Assembly: GCF_958450345.1 (NCBI RefSeq)
Contig: NC_088780.1
Span: 112,170,226-112,234,225 of the forward strand
DNA length: 64,000 nt
Source of the DNA: Calliphora vicina
Taxonomy: Eukaryota; Arthropoda; Insecta; Diptera; Calliphoridae
Reading direction: 5' to 3'
The position numbers and the translations under genes were made by a program. Shown here one piece after another: positions 34,469-46,100 of the stretch (its first letter is position 1; the number at the start of each line of letters is the position of its first letter). The notes beneath the pieces are model-generated. The model saw nothing but the letters and a program-made list of their open reading frames with translations, did no database searches and was not told the DNA's origin.

Positions 34469-36449
34469 ACCAATTGCGTACTAATCCGACCTTTTGGAAA
34501 ATATCAAATAAAAAATTGTTTAAAAATTAACCACAGACCATTCAGCAGGACTCTGTTTAGCATATAAGAAACAGAGGGACATGGTTAAAAAAAATTTGGC
34601 CAATTTTATTTCTACTGAAGATTGGCCTTAGCCCACATAATCCAGATCTGAATCGTTGATTATAAATTGTTTTCTGTTTTACTTGTCATCCAAATTTGTA
34701 ATCACTAAAGCGTGGTCTTATGCTAAGAGTGGATAATTTTCCCATGAACTTGGTGTGTACTACTATAGACAGTGGCCTTGCCAAAATTCGGTCGTGAAGG
34801 AAGGTTTTTGTTATGTACTACACATATATATTTTTTTATGTTACGAAAAGTAATTTATAGCCATCATATTTTATTTTTGCTACAAATTTGCTCAAACTTA
34901 ATTTTCTTTTTCATAACAACTCTAAATAACCATCAATTAGGAAGTGATAAGATCGTATAACAAAAAGCAAAACAAAAACGTTTCATCACCGGCCTAAAAC
35001 GGTAATTTAATAGCGCTAATAAACCTGTTGGCCGCTTTACAAGCCAAAATAAAAAAATTACTTTCGATTTTGTTTGACATATTTTTAAAACACACAAACA
35101 AACAGGTCTTCATGATGTTGATACAAAACCAAACACCAAATATGTCAAGCTGAGATCAAATAATTTGCATTACAAAAAAAGCAAATAACCAAAAAACAAA
35201 AATACTTTTTACAAATATTTAAAATATTTTATGAATGATTTCAAATGAATCATTTTAGATATTCATTCATAAAGGTGCGTAATACAAGTACAAAATCTTA
35301 AAATTAATCTTAAAATATATTTACAACTGTACACTAAACACCACCCAAAAAGCCAGTCAGTGATGGAAGACATTCCTTTGCTAGTTAATCATTTAGTTGC
35401 TTCAAAAAAAAAAAAAAAAAGTTTTGTTTAAAGTGAATTTTCGGTCAACTATAAAGTGAAAGTTATGTAATGTATTTCTTGGAATTTTGCACGTATTTTT
35501 CAAGATACAAAATGACGACAATCGCACGCATAGCACCGTGTGTAATGAGCATTTTTATGTGTATCCAACTCATAAAAGTTGATTTTGTTTTTAATGTCAG
35601 CCTGTTTTAAACCGGCTCGTAGTAATGTGTTATGTTGGCTGGCCGGTTGGTTGCTTCTTTGGATGGACTGTAGGTAACAAGTGCAAGTGCAGCAGTGACG
35701 TTTTTAATTGTAGGTAAATTGTGCGCCAAAAAAAAAGAAGAAATATGAAACGTGTTTAGTTTTTTGGTCTTGACGTCTTTTAATGTCATGTTTCTTTTGT
35801 TAAAATGATTTGTATATTTAAATTTTTGGTTTAATATGTTTCTTTTGGTTTATTTTTTTCACTTGAATGGAACGAGATTTTAATTTATTTTGTATGAGCA
35901 TGATTACGAGATTTGGTTTTTGTTTGTTTTTTTTTACTATTTTTATATAAAATTTACCTCGTTGTATGTATTATGTTGAATATTAAGTTGAAATGTATGG
36001 TAACGCTTACCTGAAAAGAAAATAAAAAAACTTATTACAATATTTTTACATAAATTCAAAAACAAAATTTTAAAAACAGAATTATTGTAGGTTTATTATT
36101 ATTAAATTGCTAAATTGAGGTTCGTAATAGTAAACATTTTTCTTGGAAAAAAGGGTCATGTTGTACAGTATCCAAAACCGAAAACCGGGCAACCGTTTTT
36201 TTCATTTTTATACCGGTTACCGTTTTCTTTAACTTTTCATTTTTTTAAAGTCGGCTAACCGATTTTAATGATGAAAACAAATTTGATAAAATTTTTAAAA
36301 ATATTGATTTTTTTTATTGCAAATTGTAGCATTCGACAATATTTCGTAAAAGATATGCGATCATTTTATAAAGTTAGTGCCATAAATATTCAAAAAATTT
36401 AAAATTTGGTTGGAGTCTCCCCAAAAATAACGTTTAAATTTTAACATTA
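34469..36449. other. Intergenic, mostly unique sequence
   Basis: No gene seen. An ACCGGTTACCGTTTT-like segment at about 36170-36260 resembles decayed transposon ends. CA- and T-rich low-complexity stretches are otherwise typical of the window. Confidence 0.35.
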
Positions 36450-37108
36450 TTGGGTGTATGACTTTAAACTGCGGGATTTTTTCAAAAGTTTAGCTTTTAT
36501 TTTGAAACATTTATACAATAAAAATTTATTCAAAGTATTGGCCAGTGTTAACTATGACTTTTTCCAAACTTTCTTTCCAACATATGGATTCTGAGCCAAA
36601 AGAACTGCTCATCTTTTGAGGCCAAGAACGAATCAAGCCATTTACGGATACTTTGTTCCAAAGTGAAGCTTATCCAAGAGAGCGTTCTGCATCGCTCTAA
36701 AAATTAGTATTAGGACAGCTTACGGTCTGGACTATAAGGCGGATGAGGCAAAACTTACCAACCACTTCATTTCATAATGTGGCCGAGCATTATGCTCTCT
36801 TCAAACGAATATTTGGCTTTGGTGTCGATTTGTTTTTGGATGAAATTGCTGCTTGAGTAACTCACAATGATCTTGCAAGCTCTTGTTAAGTTTTAAAACA
36901 ATTTACATTGATTAATGCCTCCAATACTTGGTCTTCAAATTTTTTTGACTGGCCTGGGCGATTTTTGTGTTATGTGTCAAAATCAACACTTCGGAACCGA
37001 ACAAACCAAGATGTTGACCTATGTAATTTTTAAAATTATCAAATATTTCTTTAAAAAATTTTATTTGTTTTAAGTTTTTTAATTGAAATTTAACGAACAA
37101 ACCAATAG
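36450..37108 (-). pseudogene. mariner transposase pseudogene with a large internal deletion
   Basis: On the minus strand, about 36960-36850 reads SKKFEDQVLEAL and QELARSL-VTQAAIS, the mariner N-terminal helix-turn-helix. About 36760-36720 reads HPPYSPD, the hallmark mariner catalytic-region motif, and FTLEQ follows. About 36600-36530 reads EKVIVNTGQYFE, the family's C-terminal end. The segment between HTH and HPPYSPD is missing, so the original protein of about 340 residues is internally deleted. Frameshifts and stops are also present. TTGGGTGTATGACTTTAAAC at 36450, preceded by TA, looks like the mariner terminal repeat. Confidence 0.68.
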
Positions 37109-38071
37109 CACAGTCCAACAGCATTTTTGGAACAGAATAGCGACCCTATAATTCTGAAAGGGAATGTAGAGTAGATCATTTTTGTACAACAAACTTATAG
37201 TCCAGCTGGTCTGAATTTTGTTTTACAGTGAGTCAAAGTTTTCCTTTTTTGATCGAAGGTAGCATTATACTAACTGAAAAAAATGTTGTAAGTTATTATC
37301 TGCGAGAATTCTTATGATCAGAGTTATATTATGGAATTTTATGGGGATAATTTTTGTGGAAGATCTTAACCCTCTAGCTCCTCTCTTTAGGGGTCAATTT
37401 GACCCTTTTTGAGAAAACCAAAAAAGTCCTTTCAAAAAGGACATTTAAGGATTCAAATATTATACGAAAATTTTTGCCGGAAAATTTCAGTGGGGGTCAC
37501 CAAAGATACCAAAGTTGTAAATAAAACTCTTTACGCTTAGTTAGCAAAATTACACGCCACCTTGGGTCTCACATTTTTTAAAAAAATCACAAAAAATCTA
37601 TTTATGATCCGAATGAGCTGATATTTAAAACATAAATAGCCCCAGAGAAGATCTACAAAAATACAAATGTAAATTATCACTTTTAGGTCAAGAGTTATTT
37701 AGGTATATTTATTTATATTTTTTAATTTTGTTAAATTTTTTTTCAGTTTTTTAGATATGTCGGGCCAACGGTGGGTCGAAATTGTTTTTTAAAATATAAC
37801 CTATATTTGCGATAAAATTTCGAATACTATAAAAGTAACTTACTAACAGTCATGTCGTCCCTATAAGAAGTTACACACATCCAAAGTTGGTACATTTAAA
37901 AATGGTCGTATTTGTTACGTATATTTTTACAAGGTAGCGTGTAATTTTGCCACTGTAAAAAAAATTCAGACCAGCTGGACTATAAGTTTATTCTACAAAA
38001 ATTATCTACTCAACATGCTCTTTCAGAATTATAGGGTCACTATTCTGTTCCAATCAATTTGTTGGACAGTG
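37109..38071. mobile_element. Long-terminal-inverted-repeat element, 963 bp
   Basis: CACAGTCCAAC..., TTTTTGGAACAGAATAG, GACCCTATAATTCTGAAAG and TATAGTCCAGCTGGTCTGAA on the left (37109-37233) are matched in inverse order on the right (37955-38071: TTCAGACCAGCTGGACTATA, TTCAGAATTATAGGGTCAC, CTATTCTGTTCCAA, GTTGGACAGTG). This gives arms of about 120 bp. The interior has a further inverted pair (AAATTACACGCCACCTTG and CAAGGTAGCGTGTAATTTTG) and family J sequence. It abuts the mariner remnant. The superfamily is unresolved because no target duplication was found. Confidence 0.7.
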
Positions 38072-38079
38072 TAATTAAA

Positions 38080-40329
38080 ACAAGTTTAACGCTATTATAT
38101 ATTTACTAACGTAGTTAAATTCAATTTTATTTGACTGAGATAATAATTTTGCAATTTTTACAAAATAAAATAAGAAAAAGCTAAACATTGCTTACGCAAA
38201 TTGTATATTTTTACATATTGTAGCGTTTTGTATTAAAATCTTAATTTTCATAAAAAGAGGACTTAGCTCGTTTGTACATTAAGCTAACGATATATTGATG
38301 TATTAAAGATATTTGTAAATTCTGGACCTGCTAAGAAAATAGTACAAGTTTTTCAACAGAAATTGACAGGTGTGAACTCAAGCATAACATTATTTATAAG
38401 CCTTAAAATATATAGACGTATCCGCACTTCGGGAATGCCAACAAATGTCTTTCTTTGGCATCAAAAATATATCTATCTGCTTTGAGTATTTTCACGAACA
38501 TTAGGGCTTTATCGAAGTAAGAGTCACCTTTGTTTGCTTAAGGCTGCCAATATAAACATAAATTACTACGAGTGAATTTTCAATTCCGCGGAGCATTTTT
38601 TTGCTTAAGTAATTTAATGAAGAAAACTTCATTTCAACATACTCTTCTTAACACAAATACACAAAAATAAATCGGTTAAGCATTCAATTATTTAGGTCAT
38701 CTCAACAAAACCAGCAAATAAACAAAATAATTTTCACAATTTCACACATTTGAAACTAAATAAAATTAGGAAATTTTAAGGTAGGGCATGAAATTTCGAC
38801 AAAACAAATAAAAAAGAAGCAAACAAATTTGGGATGTATAGAAAGAAGCAAATAAATATTTAAATATTTTGAGTAAATATTGCAATACGACATTTTTGAA
38901 AAACTAAATGAAGTTGAGAGTATGAAACTAAACAAAAATAACAATGATGAAATACTGCAACCAAACTAGGCATAAAAAAGCTTTAGAAAATAATAAAAAT
39001 TACATCTTAAGCTATTTTTGTATAGAGGCGTATACTTGATATTATTTAATCAAAAACACACACACTCAGCATTGTTGAATGAAATTAATGGCCAAAAAAT
39101 AATTTTTATGCCGGTAAAAAGAGAAGATGATTGAATGGATGAATAACTGAGTGAGTGAGTGAGTGACATCTTTATGAATATCTGTTTGTCAGTTTGTATT
39201 TAGATATTTATTTTAGCTGAGTGTAAGAAAAAAATCAAGTTGTATGAGTAGAAACAAGCTTGAACGAATTTAAAGCTGCTTGTTTCTGTTTATAGTACAA
39301 GTACTGCAAACACTGTTTAAAGCCGCAAATGAAATTGAAATGTGGGTTTTGTTGTTTTTTTTTATTTTTTACCCAACATTTTGCCTTGTGTGTGACTTTC
39401 TTCAGGCGCACATGAGCAGTAAACAATTTGCAAGTAGTCTTTATATTTTTTTTATTACTATTTTCTGTTTCTGTATACCCTACATCATATTATATTATTT
39501 TTAGTGAAAGATATGCGATATTCGTTCAGTCTGACCTAGATTTTAATTCAAATTAATACAATGAACTTAAGAATGAAAGTGATATAATCGAACTGGTTAA
39601 GTTTAATGTTTTTAGCAAAAGTAATTACATGTTTTATTTCAATTAATATAAATTATCATGTTTGAAGATCTAATGGTTAATCTGAGACATTGATTTATGA
39701 AAAATAACATATCACGTCTCATACTGAAAGTTTATTTGAGTGAAATTTTTTGAATATTAAATGTAATTTAAATTTATAGTTAGAATCATACAGAATAGAT
39801 ATAGAGCGAAAACTCTCCTGTCAAACACCTAACTCAGTTGTCGGGAAGCTAAGTTGTGAGAATGTATTAGTAGAAAAAACAATGTGAAAACATAAACAAC
39901 ACTCGTACAACATATGTATGTGTGATTATTTGCTTAATTAGTAGTTATTTAATGTAAATTTAAGCAAAATTACCAAAAGTTTTTACAAAAAATATGCAAA
40001 GAGCTGATAGTTTATGAAAAAAGAGATTTCAAATTAAAAAAAAAGAAGTTACCAATTGATAGATCAGGAAAATGCGAAGTGTAGAAGGTTTGCTGTTTGA
40101 GCTTAGTTATTATATATGACAAGATCATTTCGTATATAGTATTTTTTTAACAAATTCATAATTAAATCATTAGGAAATTCTTTATAAACCTTTGAATGAT
40201 TACATTTTTGTTAATTCAAATTGATGTAAAATAGTTTTCATTGAAATTAAATGTTATATTTTAATCTCTTACAAAATAAATGAAGAATGATTTTTTTGAA
40301 GACAATTTATTTAAATTACTTATTTTTTT
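38080..40329. other. Intergenic, apparently unique sequence
   Basis: No domain-bearing frame was found. A GTGAGTGAGTGAGTGA microsatellite lies at about 39150. Short frames at 38756-38944, 39235-39426 and 39280-39504 are low complexity. A cis-regulatory role is possible but not shown. Confidence 0.35.
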
Positions 40330-40455
40330 ATAAACAAACACAAACTACTAAGCGTTTTGCTTGTCTGCAGAAACACCCAGAGTATCTAGCAGGAATCAAA
40401 CCCGCTTCCATTGGATTGAGTGTCCAGTACACTATCGTCTAGTATATCGGGGTAA
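40330..40455 (-). mobile_element. tRNA-derived SINE, diverged copy
   Basis: On the minus strand it reads GCGGGTTTGATTCCTGCTAG, a degenerate B box with T-arm. GATACTCTGGGT and a GCAAAACGCTTAGTAGTTTG tail follow, shared with the better-preserved copy at 44292-44444. Confidence 0.55.
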
Positions 40456-41334
40456 CCAAAGTCCTTATTTGTAAGAAAACATGGCACAGTTACAGTGGAA
40501 ATAAATCTGTAACTTCTAAACGGATATCCCGATTTTAATAAAATTGTCAATGACTATAGAGCTATTGTGCTGATAAGTTTCGAATTTGAGATTAAAACAC
40601 TAAAGGGGTGCCGAGCCACAATGCCCCAAATTCGACAACCTAGGGTATATCAAAAATTAAAAATTATGGCAAATTTTGGTTCTCGATTTGAAAAAATTTT
40701 GGAAAGATACATATATATGGAATCTACTAGAAGAGATCTACAAAAAATATTGCTTTAGTTATATATTTCGTCAATTCACAATGTCTCCTATCATGTCATA
40801 TTGTCGTAATATTTCATGACTCTTAGGCGTTCAGCGCAAGTCTCAGCTGATTGGTTACATTGTGAAATGCTTTAAAATGTCCTAATTTAGAAATGAAAAA
40901 CAAACTTTTTCATCCAAAGATTCATACAAATATTTCCTGACAATTAAAATTCAAACGACTGTTTATTTATATAATTTAAAAAAAAGAATGCAAAGTGTTA
41001 AGAAAGACTTAGTTATTTTCAAATATCCAATAAAAGTATGGAGTATTGGCTGACCCGGTGCGCTTTGCCACCTCAATTAGAAGAAAGAAATAGTACTATT
41101 AAATCTCCCTTTGTGAATTAATAATAATTCAGGATACATGTCTCTAGTTTAAAGTTTATTGGTTCAATGTAATGTGGATTCATTTCACTAATCTAGATAA
41201 AATTATACAAATTAATATTTTCAAAATATAAGTACATATATTCGGCAATCCTCTTCTGAAAAAAAGGCCTCTGCTTTCTACGCTTCCGCTTTTCGAGAAA
41301 AAGTCTGTCAATATCCCAGGTCAACAGCAAAAAA
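40456..41334. other. Intergenic, no gene seen
   Basis: GACCCGGTGCGCTTTGCCACC (41052) resembles CCCGGTGCACTTCGATACC at 17250, so remnants of a dispersed repeat are present. No coding region was recognised. Confidence 0.35.
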
Positions 41335-41865
41335 AGACTTAACTAACCACTATATAGATTTGATGCATCATGGCTATCTAAGTACAAAAATGGTAACATT
41401 TTTCAATTCTATGAATAAATTTTTTTTAAAAAATTGTTTAAGTAAAATTATAAATTTTATTAGACATTTCTCCACATAATTAATGATAAAATGGTTAATC
41501 CGATGTTATTAAAATAAACATAGAAAAGTTGTGATTTACATAACCTTTAAGTTTCGGAGTTATAATAACAAATTGAAGCAAAAAACTTATTTTTTACTTT
41601 TTATTTTTACTAACAATTTTTTTTCTTTTAAAAAAATCATGCAAAATCAAAAACGAAATTACTTTAATAATATCGGACTAACGGGTTTTGACTAATCATT
41701 AATTATGTGGAGAAATGTCTAAAAAAAAATTCACAATTGTACTTAACCATTTTTTTTAAAATAGAATTTAAAATTTGAATCATATTTGTACTACTGGAAT
41801 CACAATACATAAAAATTGTGTAGTGGTTTAAAAAGCCTCTAAAATTGTTTCGATTTTTTTGCCTT
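41335..41865. mobile_element. Fold-back (palindromic) element, compact copy
   Basis: The left arm has AACCACTATATAGATTTGAT..., GTACAAAAATGGTAACATTT, CATTTCTCCACATAATTAAT and AATCCGATGTTATT. The right arm repeats these inverted (AATATCGGACTAACGGGT, ATTAATTATGTGGAGAAATG, TTTGTACTACTGG, AAAATTGTGTAGTGGTTTA). The arms are about 200 bp each. It is related to the larger interrupted copy at 5782-7614. Confidence 0.65.
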
Positions 41866-41885
41866 GTATATTTGTTTGACACTTA

Positions 41886-41951
41886 CCCCCATTAACAAGA
41901 AGTCAGTATAACTATTAGTTAACACATAACCAGACTTCGTGTTACTGGGGG
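41886..41951. mobile_element. 66-bp TTA-flanked MITE (family M), internally deleted
   Basis: It runs from CCCCCATTAACAAGAAGTC, then AGTATAACTATTAGTTAA and ACCAGACTTCGTGTTACTGG, to GGGGG. TTA lies on both sides (41883-41885, 41952-41954), as at 15452-15581, but most of the left arm is missing. Confidence 0.68.
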
Positions 41952-43025
41952 TTAGAGTTATTCAAGGCGTGTGGATGTGACTGCTGATATATTCTGTATT
42001 TCAACCATTTAGTCTGTAAGTTATTTTGCACATAAGAGTTAAGAATCAATCACGAGTGAATGGTCAGAAAATAGTTGTTATGATATATTTCTGTAACAAT
42101 TAAATTTCAATTTACATTTGTCGATATGGAAAAGTCTATGAGAACAGAAATTTTCCAAGCATCAGAGGGCCAGTAAGTAGGTTGGGGATATGAAATACAA
42201 GCAGTTTTTGCGATCAACTAGAGTCCTGTACTTATTATGTTTCTAGAATGCCACCACCATAAAGCACTTATCATCTGAAGAATCTAAAACAAAAACGATC
42301 GGAATGGTAACTACGGAATTGAAACTATTCCGAACGAAATGTGTGGTAGGCCTGATAAATCATCTTTCTCTAAGCTTAGATTACAGTATCACCGCTGTCG
42401 ATCAACACCGTCACAAATAATTCTCGCTTGTCTTGTTTACCTCAGTTTAGTAGGGCCTCTATTAAAATGCTATTGTTTTGTGCACATTTTATGACTGATT
42501 TTTATTTCAACTTTTTTAAGCAAACAAAAAAAAACATTCAACACAGTTTTAATTTTCTCATAAAGTTGTGCTTAAAAAATCATGTTATGTTTTTTTTCTG
42601 TTTTTTGAGTTGTAAAATAAAAGTTGAGTTTTTTCTTGCGTTTTGACGAAATAAGAGTAAATAAAGTGTTACTTCCTCCAACTTACTCGCAAAGCAGAGA
42701 CAAACAACTTTATTTTGACGCTGTTTTAGGGTAAAATTTCAGTTGAGAGTAGTAAACATGGCCGAGATAATTTTGTGTGTGAGTTGTGATTGACTCTGAA
42801 TTGGCTTAAACACCAAAAAAAGTCTACTCTCTGCGTAGACAGTTTTAAGCATTTCTTTCAAAAAAAAAAAACAAAAATTCATTTAAACAATGTTTGTATT
42901 GTAAATTATTTTGTAATGTTTTGCCGCATTTATGTGTTAGTGCGTATGTTTATGGAGTTTTTGGCTTTTGTCGCTGAACAATTTCAGTAAAAATAAGAAA
43001 TTTGTGGTATTTTGAAAATACCTTG
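41952..43025. other. Upstream region of Osiris gene 2
   Basis: Non-coding, AT-rich and largely unique. It is the best place in the window to look for enhancers of gene 2. The 66-72 codon frames here lack domains. Confidence 0.35.
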
Positions 43026-43062
43026 TATATAAGACCGTTGCTCTTGAGAAGTTGACATCAAA
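43026..43062 (+). promoter_or_regulatory. TATA-type core promoter of Osiris gene 2
   Basis: TATATAAG at 43026-43033 lies about 160 bp upstream of the start codon. A plausible start site (ATCAAAAG, A at about 43060) is 30-34 bp downstream of the TATA box. The predicted 5' UTR is about 130 nt and ends in AAATCAAT before ATG. Confidence 0.65.
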
Positions 43063-43190
43063 AGCATCTTAACCATCACAAGTGTTGCACGCAACATCCG
43101 TGGATATAAGAAATCAATTAAAACTAAAAGGATTAACTCGGTCGTGTTTTTACGCAAAATATAAAAATAAATAAATAAAAATAAATCAAT

Positions 43191-46100
43191 ATGAAAGTGT
43201 TTGCCATAACTACAGTTTGTTTATTGGTTGCCAGCTGTGCCTGGGCGGCTCCAAGTGTACAAGATAATCAAATCGAAAGTGAATCAACCTTCACACGTGC
43301 CGCCCGCTATTTGGGCTCATGTTTCGAAAGTGACGATATGACCACTTGTTTGGCTGTTAAGGGTATTACCGCTCTTAATCGTGCTGCCAGAAGTAACAAT
43401 ATCGAATTGGTCAATGGTGTTTCATTCAAAAGGTGTGTGTTTTTCTTATTATTGAAAAAGCAAAGTATTCAAAAAAAAAAAAAAACTTTTGAAAAAAATC
43501 TTTAACAGAAAACAAAAGAACAGTTAACAAGTGAAATTTAAATCAAAATGATCAAATATAAAGATTGAAAAACATTTAATAGAGTTGGTTGTAAAATATA
43601 TAATCACAAAATTTAAAAGAAATTAATTAGCTGCTTTAAAATTAATTAACCTTAACGCTTTAATGCTTAAAACGAATCAACAAGTTTATTATCATAAAAA
43701 AAAGAAATTCAGAAAACATTAAATGGATTACATATATTTTTGCTTTGAAGAATGTAAACAAAACCTGCAAGGATTATTTAGTCTCTAAACGCATATTTAA
43801 GCATTTTGTATAGCTTTATTTGTCGTTGCCAAGTCAAAAGTGCTTAAAATTATATAATTTATTAACCGCTTTAAATTTGTTTTTTGATGTGAGAATATTT
43901 TTTATTTTCAATTTTTTTTCTGGCCTTTCCTGGCAAAACAGGTTAAGTTTGTAATCATTATTATTTTTTTTCGTTTGATGTAGTTTGTATAATATGTTTT
44001 TATTTTATATGAAATGTTATATAATTTTTTACATTTTTCACTTTCGATTATGGCCTTGCTTATTATTTAACCGTTTGCAAATACTTTATAATCAGGTTTT
44101 AATTCAAATCAAAATCTAGTCAGGTGCTCAGAGTTTAAATTTTTGAAGGTTATATACATTCTTAAAGCATAAATATACAACTTCTTTATCATATTTTCAT
44201 TATCAATAATTTGTTTAATGAACTAGTTCATATTCATAGTAATTTTGGAATTTACGTATGCAGGCAAATGTTAATTTTTGACCGATTACAAAATTTTTTT
44301 ATTATTATTATTAAAACAAACTCAAACTGCAAAGCGTTTTGCTTGTTTGCATATAAACCCAGAGTCTCTGGCGGGAATCGAACCCGCAAGGCCCAAATTT
44401 ATAGTCTAGCACACTATAGCTAAAAACTACTAGCCACCCAGTCTATTATTAGAGTCCCAAGATATATTTATTTGTATCACTAAGACCTAGTTGCCTCTGA
44501 AAGGCATTCAAAAATTCTCTTCGTAACATAAACTTGTCCTAACTAAGTAAAACAAGTTGGTTTATTTGAGTGAATATTCTGTTAAACAAATCCCCTTTGG
44601 CGTTTCAACCCATTGAAAATACCAATTGAAAATGTATTAATGAAATTTTGTATAAACAACAATAATGAAGTATCATAGTCACTGAGAGACAACCCCTGAT
44701 ATTTTCCTATATTTGATTAAATTTCCATAAGGCAAAATCAATTTGTTTCATTGAAAGTTTTTTTTACACTTTTCCTTTGGAATTTCAAGCCATTAATATC
44801 CCAGTTAGAAATTTTTTAAAAAAGTCTTCTAAGTTAGCCACTGCTCTAAAAAATGCATCACAACATCCTCAGACATTTTTTCCATATAGAAACATCCAGA
44901 TGTTAAAGGGTCTTTAACTCCGCCGGTTTATACTTGCAACCGTTTTTAGACTATAAACTGCTGGACTAGAGTTTCGATTGAGTTTCAGTCACATTTACTG
45001 ATACCACAAGTCCTCTTAATTTATATTAAATATGATCTAAAAACAACAACATCTTATTTCAGAAAAAAAAATAATTAAAAAACCCCTCTGGGGCTTTAAA
45101 TTATTAATATTGACCACAAGTCCTCTTCATTTTTATTAAATATGATCTATAATCAAAAAATAATTCCAACACCCTCAGGGGCTTTAAATCATTAATATAA
45201 AAATTCAGTTTAAAAATGTCAGACATGTTTGAAGAAATTAAAATAAGACCTGAGAACTACATGAGATATAAATAAATTAATGATTTTATTTCCTACTATT
45301 TGCAAAATACTTCTTCTTTTTCGCTTCTACTGAAATGAACTTCCCATATTGTGCTTCATTGTAACAGCTTATCAGGATGCTATATACAGCAATCTCAAGA
45401 TATCAAGGTTTCATTAAATGAAAGCAGAAAATTTGTTGAAAAGGAAAAGTGAGGCATAAGGTCACTGCTAGCTTCATGAGAGATACAATCCTAAGCAGGA
45501 GATCAATAAAAAGTTTTTATTTCCATAATTCTTTCATTGGTAAACCACAGCTTAAACACTTTTTTATTATAACATTTATAATCTAAAAAGGCCCCCATAT
45601 GCGTTTAAAAACTATCAGAATTAGTAGCATACAAACATTTACAGAAATATTCTAACCCTGTAACAATTTGTAGAATACCTAACCAAATTCCAATGTTTTA
45701 CGACATTAGAATCACTTTTTAATAGGAATATATTTAAAGAAATGCTACTAAATATTTTAAAATGTATAAATATATTTAAACATTTTTACATTTTTTAGGT
45801 AAGTCCGTTCTGAAAGAAATTTCCCCGGAAACATAATTCAGACACATACACATTATGATATATCTCTCATTTACATATTTTTTAATATTTCTGCACCCAC
45901 CTATTTTAAAAAGTCTCTACTATCTCAACAATAATTTAATTTATATTAATTCTCTTACTTAATAAATCTAAAATATATTAACCCATTCTCTACTTACCCT
46001 TGCAAAAAAATTAAAATATTTGTTCATTATAGTGAAAGTTTGTATAAATCTCACACTCTTTTTAACACGCATGATTAAAAAGCTTTTTAACACTTAAGAA

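Noticed and set aside
44300..44420. tRNA gene on the minus strand
   Set aside because: Only the T-arm/B box is good. The acceptor and anticodon stems do not pair, and the 3' tail recurs elsewhere, so a SINE fits better.
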